Origin: Bacteroidota bacterium | Lineage (GTDB): Bacteria; Bacteroidota; Bacteroidia; Bacteroidales; TTA-H9 | DNA length: 64,000 bases | Assembly: GCA_003250395.1 (NCBI GenBank) | Contig: QKGM01000031.1 | Span: forward strand, 62,001 to 126,000 | Direction of reading: 5' to 3' | Shown here: in pieces, positions 45,552 through 56,500 of the stretch | Layout of the letters: the number at the start of each line of letters is the position of its first letter | How positions within the stretch are numbered: position 1 is the first letter of the stretch | The notes under the pieces: model-generated | Told to the model about the DNA's origin: nothing | Databases searched by the model: none | What the model saw: only the letters and a program-made list of their open reading frames with translations | Program-made: the position numbers and the translations under genes

Positions 45552-45709
45552 CACTTAATGCTTAGTTAACGAGTTCTGACTAATTACTAACAGACTCCGC
45601 ATAAGCGCTATAAACTCCTGACTTCAGAAAACTTCTCCCTGAATCAATTAAACTGTATGATTCAGAAAGTATTGTATCTGAACTGTCAATAAAAATCAAA
45701 TGCCTGATT

Positions 45710-47587
45710 TTACTTAACAACTGTAATCTTTCTTGTAATTATCTGGTTACCTATAGTCATCCTCACTACATACATCCCGTTTGCAAGCGATGCATTGTTG
45801 ATACGGATCTGGTTCTGGCCGGCTGCATATTCACGGACATCACCCGAGGAAACAATTCCACCAAACAAATCACAAACATCTACCTTCACAGAAGTTGTTT
45901 TGTCAAGCGTAAAGGCAACATTCGTGTATTCACTGGATGGATTAGGATACACAGCAATGCCGTTTTCAAAATTCCTGTCGGCAATTCCAACATAAGAATG
46001 GATCTCATCGTTGGCATTCAGTACTTCATTAGTTGACATATCGAGCAGGAATCCGACAACATGGAGTTTATCGTAACGCCAGGTATCGGGAAGCGTGTAA
46101 CTGTAATGATAAGTAATAACAGAACCTGAAGTTATTGAAGCAGGCAGGCTGTTAGCAGTTCCGAACGGTGAATCGAGTATTTTCCTGGCTACATGATCAT
46201 ATTTCATATCGGCAGCAGGTACAGTACTTGGCTTATTTTCAAATCCACACATAGGACCATTTGAACCACCTGCGTAATAGTTGGCCTGTCCCCATTGTGA
46301 AGTAGTACCCCACAGGCTGTCTTCTACAAAGATAACTCCAAAGCGAAGCTCATTGTTGACATCAGCAACAAACTCCGACTGAAGATCAAATGACACTTCC
46401 CTGGTATCCGGGTTCCATGAATAATTTACGATATCAACTGTAGCAGGGCTGATAGCTTCAATCCTCCGCTGATATCCTGCTTCAAGATCAGATGGATCGG
46501 AATCACCAGCAGTACGATCAGATGTCACACTTGGATAACCCATGAAACCGGGAATAATCTGGGACATTGCACCATCATAATCCGAAACAACCATTGGATC
46601 ACCATTGTGGACTGCTACACCTATCCATGTATCAGGGTAAGTTTCTGCCATATAATCCATGAAACATATCCCCCGGATGCACCATCCGCACCAGGTACCA
46701 GTAGCCTCTTCTGCCAGCACCTTCTTCTCCGGAACAAAAGGAACAGCATTCGTAACCGTATGTATTGTATCATTATCCTGGTTCATATCGAGCCCACCGT
46801 TTATGTTGCTGATCCATACTGTTAACGGATGGGCACCAATACCGGCCAAAACGATCGGAACATTGTGGGTAAAGTTGTACACATCACCTAAAGCAATATT
46901 TACACCTGTTACCGAAAGAACCTGTGTACTTCCGCCATCCAGTGAATAGTTTACATCAAATGAATTCAAAGCAGTAGAACCTTCATTGGAGACGGTACCC
47001 TTAAGATCTATCGGGTTTCCTTCCTCAACATATTTATCAATCTTTACCGAGCTTAGAGCTGCATCAAGTCCGAGCGGGGTATATAGCTTTATGTCGTCAA
47101 TATACCAGTAATCTACATTATAAAGATTGCCGGTAATAAACAAACAAAACTGAAAATCATTCTGCCCGATATTAGTCAATTCAACTACCTGTGTTTTTGG
47201 ACCCTGATTTCCGGTTGGGCTATACTGCCAGACCACATTCCATGCACCGGATGTACCAAAACGGGTTGCAACACCAATCGATGGGCCGTTTGCATAATGA
47301 TCATAAAAATGCTTAAACGACAAGGTAGCGTTGCTAATTCCGGTCATGTCGACAACCGGTGAAACCAACCTGGAAGTAGTGTTTTGATTGATGTACGTAA
47401 ACTTGGCTTCCGGTGCAGTTCCTCCGGCATTGTTACTTGCACTGTTACTCCATTGTGCAGGAACGCCATCAAGCGTCCAACCGGCAGGAGGCATTGTACC
47501 GGCTCCAAAATCTTCAGCTAAGTAAGTTTGGGCACCGGCAAACAGCGCACAACAGATACCAACGAAAAGCAAATAGATTTTTTTCAT
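45710..47587 (-). CDS. Secreted Omp28-related protein with choice-of-anchor and T9SS type A domains
   Basis: A 625-residue exported protein. A signal peptide (YLLFVGICCALFAGAQ) precedes a jelly-roll 'choice-of-anchor J'-like domain (residues ~22-170, YLAEDFGAGTMPPAGWTL ... YWYIDDIKLY). A CARDB/Ig-like part (~175-285) follows, then an Omp28 domain with a thioredoxin-like CGWC motif (EEATGTWCGWCIRG, ~residues 298-311). The C-terminal ~75 residues (IAVYPNPSSEYTNVAF, LANGMYVVRM) are a T9SS type A sorting signal. Omp28 relatives are surface proteins of Porphyromonas; whether the CGWC pair is redox active is unknown. Single-gene unit. Confidence 0.85.
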   Translation of the reverse strand: MKKIYLLFVGICCALFAGAQTYLAEDFGAGTMPPAGWTLDGVPAQWSNSASNNAGGTAPEAKFTYINQNTTSRLVSPVVDMTGISNATLSFKHFYDHYANGPSIGVATRFGTSGAWNVVWQYSPTGNQGPKTQVVELTNIGQNDFQFCLFITGNLYNVDYWYIDDIKLYTPLGLDAALSSVKIDKYVEEGNPIDLKGTVSNEGSTALNSFDVNYSLDGGSTQVLSVTGVNIALGDVYNFTHNVPIVLAGIGAHPLTVWISNINGGLDMNQDNDTIHTVTNAVPFVPEKKVLAEEATGTWCGWCIRGICFMDYMAETYPDTWIGVAVHNGDPMVVSDYDGAMSQIIPGFMGYPSVTSDRTAGDSDPSDLEAGYQRRIEAISPATVDIVNYSWNPDTREVSFDLQSEFVADVNNELRFGVIFVEDSLWGTTSQWGQANYYAGGSNGPMCGFENKPSTVPAADMKYDHVARKILDSPFGTANSLPASITSGSVITYHYSYTLPDTWRYDKLHVVGFLLDMSTNEVLNANDEIHSYVGIADRNFENGIAVYPNPSSEYTNVAFTLDKTTSVKVDVCDLFGGIVSSGDVREYAAGQNQIRINNASLANGMYVVRMTIGNQIITRKITVVK

Positions 47588-47802
47588 AAAATTTGGATAT
47601 TGATTAGTTAAAGTTTTTAATCCACATACAGTGAATTATCACCGTAAAGGTAAAAATGATATTGGATAACCAATACACAATCTGGTCATTTTTTTTATCT
47701 AATCATTTGTAATTAGTATAATCTAATTTATTATCATCCAGAACATAGAAAATTATCATGCCTCAAAAACAGCTTCAAACCAGATTCCATTGGCGATTTC
47801 CT

Positions 47803-47810
47803 TACTTTTG
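47803..47810 (+). promoter_or_regulatory. Candidate -7 element of the YD-repeat-like gene
   Basis: TACTTTTG matches TAnnTTTG, 35 nt before the ATG at 47846. No -33 box at proper spacing. Confidence 0.4.
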
Positions 47811-47845
47811 CCATTCATTGAAACACCTATAAAATTCAACGCACA

Positions 47846-48733
47846 ATGTGTTCTAAAATCCTAAAACGACGCGTATACCAGTCAATATACAGAAACGAAG
47901 TCCTCTCTCCCGAAAATCAGGTGCAGAGACAACTGCTTTCCGAAACTCTTTTTGACTCTCAGGGGAATATTCTCGAAGAGATGGTATGCAACGACAATGG
48001 GCAACCGGAACAGTTGACGCGTAACACATATATCAACAACCGCCTAATAGAATCTGACAATACCGATCTACTTAACGAAATATCCGAAATACAGAAGTTT
48101 GAATACAATGAGAAAGGATTACTGACAGGCAAAACAATATTCTTCGCTGATGGATCGGAAATGATTTCCAAATATGAATATGACAATCGTGAAAGACTTA
48201 TCCGCCGGGTAGAGACAGACCCCGAAGAAGAAACGAATCAGGAAAAAGTTTACACATACAATAAAGAACTTCTCGTTTCGGTGAAAGAGACTGATGACGA
48301 TGGTAACCTGATTGAATCAACGGATTACTCATATGATGAAGATGGTCGCAGGATCACAACAACGACTGAGGGAAGTGATGAAAATGGCACAGTAAAAATG
48401 GAGTATGATGAGAATAACCGTCCTCACGTTCAGCGGACTTTCAATAACCGGAACCAGTTGATTGCGCGTACTACATGGGAATATGAAGGAAATATCGTCA
48501 GGGAAACAGCTGAAAGCACCCAGGGAATTATTATTACTGAAACAGAGCACGATGAAACCGGCCAGGAGATTGCACGTACGAGAATAAATAAGGACGGACA
48601 AATACTGGAGCAGCTTTCTTTCGCGCTCCATCCTGATGGTCGTCCTGAACGGACAACCGGTACAAGATATTCTCCGGCCTATGATACATTTCGCTTTTTC
48701 TCGCTCGATTACGAGTATGAAATGGAGGAATAA
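47846..48733 (+). CDS. YD-repeat-like protein without signal peptide
   Basis: A 295-residue acidic protein built of about ten short repeats, each a beta-hairpin of the form 'Y-x-Y-x-x-x-G/R-x-L-x-x...' (for example FEYNEKGLLTGKTIF, YEYDNRERLIRRVET, YSYDEDGRRITTTTE, MEYDENNRPHVQRTF). This is the YD/RHS or MORN-like pattern. There is no signal peptide and no RHS core, so it appears cytoplasmic and complete, unlike secreted RHS toxins. No catalytic motif is visible. Function unknown; the neighbours (Omp28 gene, then a gene-free stretch) give no hint. Confidence 0.6.
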   Translation: MCSKILKRRVYQSIYRNEVLSPENQVQRQLLSETLFDSQGNILEEMVCNDNGQPEQLTRNTYINNRLIESDNTDLLNEISEIQKFEYNEKGLLTGKTIFFADGSEMISKYEYDNRERLIRRVETDPEEETNQEKVYTYNKELLVSVKETDDDGNLIESTDYSYDEDGRRITTTTEGSDENGTVKMEYDENNRPHVQRTFNNRNQLIARTTWEYEGNIVRETAESTQGIIITETEHDETGQEIARTRINKDGQILEQLSFALHPDGRPERTTGTRYSPAYDTFRFFSLDYEYEMEE

Positions 48734-48830
48734 AGCACTAATATTCAATTATTTCCCCGGATAACGACATGAATATTTCATCTCCATTAACCGGAAAACA
48801 TCAATTCTCCTCTTTCTTCGGGGCTGTTCC

Positions 48831-48873
48831 CGGAAAATTCATATGAGGATTCTAGTATCTATAGAATTTTCCG
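48831..48873. repeat. 10-bp perfect inverted repeat
   Basis: CGGAAAATTC and GAATTTTCCG separated by 23 bp. No T-run follows on either strand, so it is not a standard terminator. Confidence 0.4.
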
Positions 48874-50050
48874 ATCAGTTTCATCAAAATTAAATCCCTT
48901 ACTTCGCAAAAATCACGTTACATTAGCTCAGCCGAAAATTGGTCTGAATTGGAAGTGCTACATGTATTTCTGAACATTGGTAATTGAATTTAACCAACCA
49001 AATGCAAAAAACAGGATCAACAGAAAAATGCTCACACAAGTATTGTGCCAAAAATTAGTCATAGTTAGAGCTATAACATATGTAACACACACCATAATTA
49101 CTATAAACATAGGCTTTCCATAGAAAAAACATATCTTTGATATAACTTTGGTATTTATTTGTCATCAATCTGATTTCTTAACAACACATAACAAACACAA
49201 ATCCAATTATTTAAAAATCGGATTTTCGCAGCAGGAAATTTTTAAAAAAAGCAGGAAAAATATAAAATTTTAAAAAAAGAGTCTAAAACTTGCCCAAACA
49301 ACTGCTCCGGTTTTTGGAATTTGTACAAAAAATAGAATAAATGAGATACACTGGCTTCATGTGCAAGTGTAAAATACATCCATATATCTTGTAACAATCC
49401 ATTTAGCCCGGCGATAAATCCATTTCAATGCCATTATCCTTTTTAACTATCGAAAATAAATACATAAAAAACAAGCATCAATGACCATACAAATCAACAT
49501 CGGGTATTCATTGAATTTATATACGTTGTCATCATTTGAGGAGGATTACAATCAATCCGTCTTGCAACCGGGGCAAATGTTACCACCACGTTTTAAAGCC
49601 CGGAGACCTGGATACAAAAACCTGACCAGGCCTTTCAAACCTGGCTAAGCCGCGGTCCTCCCTAAAAGAGCTGAAATCGCGGGATGAATTTTATTTTATC
49701 CGGGTCAGCTTATCACCACCTTAACCAATTCTCATTTACTGAAAAGGCCGACAACCCAACCAATTCTCTCCCGGCGGAGATACCGGAAACCGGCTTATCA
49801 TCAGTATTTAGGTAAAAAATTGTGATTTTATATTTTCTGCATAAACAACACTCCGAACAGTTGTAAATCACCGGGTAAATCAACAGGTCGGAGAGCAGCC
49901 CCTACTTTTATCCGGCTCATATAAAGCTTAACCAGCAAAACATCACACAAACGACACTCCCGATACAACCCAACCTCACATGCTATTGTCTGTCACAATA
50001 CCAAGACCATTAAGCGAAAAGATAAGCGGGGAAAAAAAACCATAAAATTG

Positions 50051-50081
50051 CTTGGTTAACCGGCTGAAATCTTTACCTTTG
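50051..50081 (+). promoter_or_regulatory. Bacteroidota promoter of the DUF4907-adhesin operon
   Basis: CTTG (50051-50054), a 19-nt spacer and TACCTTTG (50074-50081) fit the -33/-7 consensus. The predicted start near 50088 excludes the TTG codon at 50089 and leaves a ~33-nt leader before ATG 50122. Confidence 0.65.
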
Positions 50082-50121
50082 GTGTGTTTTGTCGAGTAAA
50101 ATAACCTATTGTCGAGCCCTG

Positions 50122-50481
50122 ATGCAAACATCAAGCTTTAATTTGTTGATAATAACTGCTCTGTTATTTTTTTCCACGGGATGTGGGACAAGCAGTAACC
50201 GATCAACCGAGACTGCCGGAGTAGAATACACGACACAACCCGACTCAGTTTTTCAGGCGGTTGTAGTTGTATCGGGCAACGGGTGGGGATACCGGATTAC
50301 TCAAAACAAATCAGTTATAATCAACCAGCCAACCATACCAGCTATAAATGGAAACCAAGCTTTTAAAAGCGAGGCCGAAGCAAGATCAGTTGCCATGCTG
50401 GTGGTTGAAAAACTTAACCGCGGGCATATGCCCCCATCGGTCACTGTAAAAGAACTTGACAGTCTTGGAATAACCTATTGA
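50122..50481 (+). CDS. DUF4907-family lipoprotein
   Basis: A 119-residue protein from ATG 50122; the frame extends to a TTG at 50089 that coincides with the predicted transcription start. The N-terminus is a lipoprotein signal (LLFFSTGC, lipobox STGC). The mature part has GWGYRITQNKSVIINQPTIPA and SEAEARSVAMLVVEKL, the pattern of DUF4907. This small family is commonly encoded next to kelch-containing surface proteins, as here with a 28-nt gap, suggesting a shared role at the cell envelope. Its activity is unknown. Confidence 0.75.
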   Translation: MQTSSFNLLIITALLFFSTGCGTSSNRSTETAGVEYTTQPDSVFQAVVVVSGNGWGYRITQNKSVIINQPTIPAINGNQAFKSEAEARSVAMLVVEKLNRGHMPPSVTVKELDSLGITY

Positions 50482-50509
50482 ACTACCATACTTTCATTCT
50501 CGAGGATAA

Positions 50510-53500
50510 ATGAAAAAACTGCACCTGTTTCTGTTCATCGCCCTGCTTTCAATAGTAAGCACCTTGCCGGCGCAAGATACATGGATCCGCCGGGCTGACT
50601 TTACCGGAAATGCCCGCCGTGGCGCAACCGGATTCAGCATTGCCTCCAAAGGATATATTGTAGCCGGTTTCGACGGGGCCTACTACAATGACCTTTGGGA
50701 ATATGATCCCCTGACCAACACATGGACACAGAAAGCCGACCTGCCAGCAGCTCCACGAATGGGGGGAGTAGCTTTCTCAGATGCACAAAGTGCTTGGTTT
50801 GGAACCGGGTATGATGGTACATTCATGGCCGATATGTGGCGATACGACCCGATAGCGAACTCATGGACATCTGTATCTGATTTTGGCGGGGGTGCCAGGC
50901 AGGGGTCGGTTTGCCTGACGATCGGATCGGACTTTTTTATCGGAATGGGATACTCAGGTAATTTCCTAAACGACTTATACAAATACAATACTTTAACAGA
51001 CACGTGGACCCCAGTAACACCCCTTCCGGCCGGAGGAAGAATCTATGCTGCTGCATTTAGTACCTCAACCACGGGTTATGTAGGATTAGGCTTTGGTTCC
51101 GGTTATCTTTCAGACCTTTGGGCTTACAATCCGACGCTAGGCAACTGGACCAGAAAAGCCGACTTTGCCGGAACAGCCCGTGCGCTTTCAACGAGTTACA
51201 GCATAAACAACCGGGGTTACCTTGCTGCAGGGGATGATGGAGCAAACCTTCAATCAGAAATGTGGGAATACAACCCTGTTAACAATGCATGGTCGAAGCT
51301 CAGCAGTATTTCGTCGGTTGGCAGGGAGTTGCCGGCTGGTTTTGTAGTTGATGGGAAAGCTTACCTGATGGGTGGTTCAGACAATGGTTCGGGTTACTAT
51401 AATGATTTTTGGCAGTGGAATTCGAACTACTGCGACCTTACCGCTGATGCCCTTATTCAACATGTTGCCTGCCCGGGTGATGCAACCGGGGCAATTGATC
51501 TCACAATTACCGGAATCCATTCCCCATATACAGTCAACTGGAGTACAGGAACCAACACCGAAGACCTGACAGGTGTGACTGCCGGCGATTACCGCTACAC
51601 AATCACCGACACGGTAAATTGCAGATTGACCGGGATTCTGAAGATAGATGATGGAATTGCCATCCACTTTGGCCGCGATACAAGCTTCTGGGGATTAAGT
51701 AAAAAAGCAGGAGGTTCGGGAGATGATAAAATTACTTCGATACTGACTGACCCGACAGATGGATCAATCACTGTTACCGGTACTTTCAAAAGCGCTGCCA
51801 CGTTCAACAGTACTACGCTTAACAGTTTTGGCGGCACGGATGCCTTTATTGCCCGTTATAATGCAGGTGGTGTGTTGCTTTGGGTACGCCAGATAGGAGG
51901 AACCATCGATGATGAAGCCACCAGCCTTGGGGCCGACAGCCTTGGTAATTTATACCTTACCGGTCGTATCGGTGATATGGCGTTCTTCGGAACTCAACAG
52001 GTAATCACGGCAGGTGAGTATGACATCTTCCTCGCCCGTTATACCAAAACGGGAAACCTCGTGTGGGTAAGAACAGCGGGAGGCTCACTTACCGATCAGC
52101 CAAAAGCGATGTTTACCGATCGATCGGGCAATTGCTATATTACAGGATCTTTTCAGGGGCTTGCAAATTTTCAGGGTGAGAACCTGATGAGTCTGGGAGG
52201 TAATGATATCTTTACTGCCAAATTCAACAATTCAGGGGTCATGCAATGGGTTGCTCAGGCTGGCTCTGTAACTACCGAAACAGGAACAGGCATAGGAGCA
52301 GACATGAGTGGAAATGTGTTTGTTACAGGTATTTTCCAGAGCACACTGCCCATTGGTTCAACCTCACTCATTTCATCAGGGGCCAACGATATCTTCCTTG
52401 CAAAATACGATCGGTACGGAGTCCCGGTATGGGCTGTAAAAGCCGGAGGTACTCAGGATGACCAGAGCAACTCCATTCACGTAAATCCCGCAGGGCAAGT
52501 GATAATGGCAGGTTCTTTTATCGGAACGGCACAATTTGGGGCAAATAGTATTACAAGTGCAGGTTCAAGCGACCTATTTGCCGCTGCATTCAATGCCGAT
52601 GGGACAAACGCTTGGGCCACCAGGGCAGGCGGAATTGGCGATGATGCAGCTATGGCTGTCAGCCCGTGGATGAATGGCGATTATATAATCAGCGGACGGT
52701 TCTCACAGATGGCGACAATCGGGACAAAACAATTTCAGTCGGCCGGAGGCAATGATCTGTTTTTAGCCCGTATTGATGCAATGGGAGTGATCAGATTTGC
52801 TATCGCTAACGGAGGTCCGGGTGACGATGCCGCGCTTGCAGTAACCACTGGCACTTCGGGAAAAATATACACGGGTGGTAGATTCAGCCAGAATATCAAC
52901 TTCGGGATCAATATACTGTTAGGTTCCGGAGGGACTGACGCTTTCTACGCCACACTAACGCTGGATGAACTTTATATAGCGCCTGTAGTGACCAATGTAA
53001 ATTGTCCGGGAGGTTCAGACGGCACTATCAGTTACGAGGTTGCCGGCGGACGTGCACCTTACACTTTTCAATGGGACAATGGTTCCACCTCGCAAAACCT
53101 TACAGGACTTACAGTTGGAAATTACCAACTTACCATTACCGATGCCAATGGATGCACCAAAGACACCACATTCTCGATCACCTCTGATCATCTTCCTCCA
53201 ACGCAACCAACTGCGGCAACCACTGACCGTGAAAATTTCTGCGAGAACGACAACGGGTATATTCTGCTCACCGCAATAGGCGGTACAGGAGAAGTTGTAA
53301 GATGGTATACCGACGGATGCGGTACTACCTTAGCAGGTGAAGGGGTTATACTCAGCCTGGCTTCCCCCGATACCACCACAACCTATTTTGCCCGTTGGGA
53401 AAATGTTTGCGGAATAACAAATTGTGTAAGCGTGACTGTTCATGTGCGTAATCTTCCGGAAACACCGGTATCAGTCATTGCCACCCCGTCGACTATATGC

Positions 53501-56500
53501 GCGGGAGCTGAATCAGTAACCCTGACTGCCAACGGAGGCTCAGGCGATATATTCAGATGGTATAGAAACAGTTGTGGCGGTGTGCTTGAAGGAGAAGGCA
53601 GTACCTTTGTTGTCCCTTCACTAACAACAAATACAACGTTTTATGGACGTTACGAGAGCTATTGCGGAATAACCTCCTGTTTACCTGTCACGGTTACTGT
53701 TCTTCCCCAACCAGTTAAAGTTACATCAGTTACTGCCTCAGTTACTGAAATCTGTTTTAACCATTCCAGCCCGATTACACTTACTGCAATAGGTGGTTCA
53801 GGCACTCAGATTGCATGGACCAAAGGCAGTTGCGGTGGTACTTTTATTGGGAATATTAACCCATTGCCTGTTGACCCGCCTACAGTCACCACCACTTATT
53901 ATGCCTACTGGCAAAATTCATGTGGTTCGAGCGAGTGTGACAGTGTGACCATTACAGTTAAACCAGGCCCGGTTCCTCCAACTTCAGCATCGGTTGATGT
54001 ACCTGTCTTCTGTAATGGCTCGCAGAGCAATATTACATTAAGTACAACCGGAGGATCGGGTGATGTACTGAAATGGTATAAAGGTTTTTGCGGCAACGAA
54101 TATGTTGGTTCAGGGACACCCCTCACGATTACCGCCCCGACAGTTTCCACCACCTATTTTGCAAGGTGGGAAAACAGTTGTGCCAACAGTATCTGTCAAA
54201 ATGTTACAGTGACCGTTAACCCTAATCCGGTAGTAACACTTACCGGACTGGCACCTAATTATTGCGAAGACAACAGCAGTTCAGTTCTTCTTCAGGGCAG
54301 CCCGGCCACCAACACGGGAACCTTCGTGTATATTCCCGGCCTGACAGACAATCTCAATGGAACAGCCACCTTTATTCCTTCTCAGGCGAATCTGGGGACA
54401 AATGTTGTGGTCTATAATTATACCGATCCAAATGGATGTAGTGGAACCGCTTCCCAGACAACAGAGATAAGACCCTTACCTATTGTATTCTTTACCGGCT
54501 TAGGGACTGAATATTGTGCAAATGAACCTGAAGTTGACCTGACAGGAAGTGAAGCCCCTGACGGGTATTTCAGCCCGGTCACCGGACTCTCCTCAATTAT
54601 GAATGGAACTGCCAAGTTTTCACCCGCTGTAGCAGGTCCCGGGATTCACAACATCACCTACAATTACACTGACTCATACGGATGTTTCAGTGATTCGACG
54701 AAGAGCGTCCTGGTCAATGCTCTTCCCGTGGTAACATTTACAGGGTTGCCTGCCAATGTTTGCCAGAATGATCCTCCTTACACCCTGACCGGCCAGCCAA
54801 CCGGTGGTTACTTTGCCGGCATTGGAATTACCAATACAGTACCAGGAGAGGCATCTTTCAACCCTTCTGCTGCCGGAATCGGTGGCCCCTACTCGATTGC
54901 TTATATCTATACAGATGCGAATGGATGTACCAACGCCTTTACCGCACTTGTTACCGTAAATGAGTTACCGGAAGTAGGATTTTCGGGTCTCGCTTCCACT
55001 TATTGTTCCAGCGTGCAAAGCGTATTACTTATTGGTGATCAGGCGCCCAATGGGACCTTTAGTGGACAGAGTATTCAGGATAACGGAAACGGAACTGCAT
55101 ACTTCCGACCAATTCTGGCCGGGCCTGGAACATACGACATTACCTATACCGTAACTTCAATGGGAGGATGTACAGATAGTATTTCGCAAACGGTAAGTGT
55201 ACTTCCTCTGCCGGTAATCAGTTTCACCGGCCTTAATGCTTCCTATTGCCGTAATAGTGGTTCTGTTACATTGGTAGGGAGTGAAAACCCTTTCGGAAAC
55301 TTTTCCGGACCTGGAATCACAGATTTACTGAATGGTACTGCCCAGTTCGATCCGGCAATACCGACCGGCCCGGGTCCTCATGATATTGTATATAGTTACA
55401 CAGATCTTGCCGGATGTACGAATACCGACACAATGCAGGTAAGCATAAATGAACTGACGCCGGTAAGTTTCACCGGCCTTGGCTCATCCATTTGTGCCAA
55501 CGAGACCGCAAATCTTACCGGTAGTCAGGCTCCGTCAGGTTCTTTTAGTGGTAATTCAGGCGTAACTGATCTTGGTAATGGAACAGGGACTTTCGATGCT
55601 TCAGTTACCGGACTCGGAACTTTCCCGGTAGTTTATACTTTTGTTGATGTCAATGGTTGCGAAAGTGCTGACACAATACTGGTGACTGTTCGGCCTATAC
55701 CTGAACCCACCATTATTGCCATGCCGGATACCTATTGTCTGGATGCTGAACCCGATACAATTGAGGGCAGCGGGTATCCCTTTGGTGTATTTACAACTAC
55801 AAGTAGCGGACTGATCGACCTGGGTATCGGGATGGCTATTTTTAACCCATCAATTGCAGGGATTGGAACACATGATATCATATATACCCTGACCGATATA
55901 TATGGTTGTACAGGAGACACCACCTACCCTGTCGAAGTAATTGCGCCTCCTGTAGTTTCGATTACCGGGCTTGATACTGCCTACTGCGCCGATGCTGCGG
56001 CTGTTACCATAAGCGGAACTCCGTCATCGCCTGCAGGGTTATTTACAGGAATCGGGATTACTGACAATGGTGATGGCACAGCAATCTTTGACCCTGCCAT
56101 TGCCGGCCCTGGCGGACCTTATGCAATCAGTTATTTCTATACTGATATTGATGGATGCACCAATGATACAACAATCTATACCATTGTAAATCCTCTCCCG
56201 GTTAGCTCATTCAATCTTTTAACCAATCATAATTATTACTGCTCAGGACAGTATACTCAGATCGAATTATCGGCTCCTATCACGACATCAGACTCTGTAC
56301 GCTGGTATACTGAAAGCTGCACAGGTACCTACCTGGGTAGCACTACGCTGAATAATATCCTCACAATAGAGGCACCAGCCGACAGCACATGGCTCTTTGC
56401 ACATAGTGTAAATGGCTGTGGTGAATCTTCCTGTGACTCATTGCTGATTGAAGTTATCCCGTTACCCATTGCACCCGATTCTGTGTATTCTGATACAACC

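Larger units (their letters stand above)
48734..50087. other. 1.35-kb gene-free AT-rich region
   Basis: No credible gene on either strand and no tRNA or other RNA signature I recognise. It holds a perfect inverted repeat, CGGAAAATTC (48831-48840) and GAATTTTCCG (48864-48873), and the promoter of the next gene at its right end. A more GC-rich 49560-49670 segment could be structured RNA, but I cannot support a class. Confidence 0.5.

Noticed and set aside
49560-49670. Structured RNA in the 1.35-kb gene-free stretch
   Set aside because: It is GC-richer than its surroundings, but I could not find a consistent fold or any known riboswitch core.
48734-50087. tRNA or CRISPR array in the long intergenic region
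   Set aside because: No TPsiC-arm consensus and no regularly spaced repeats are present.
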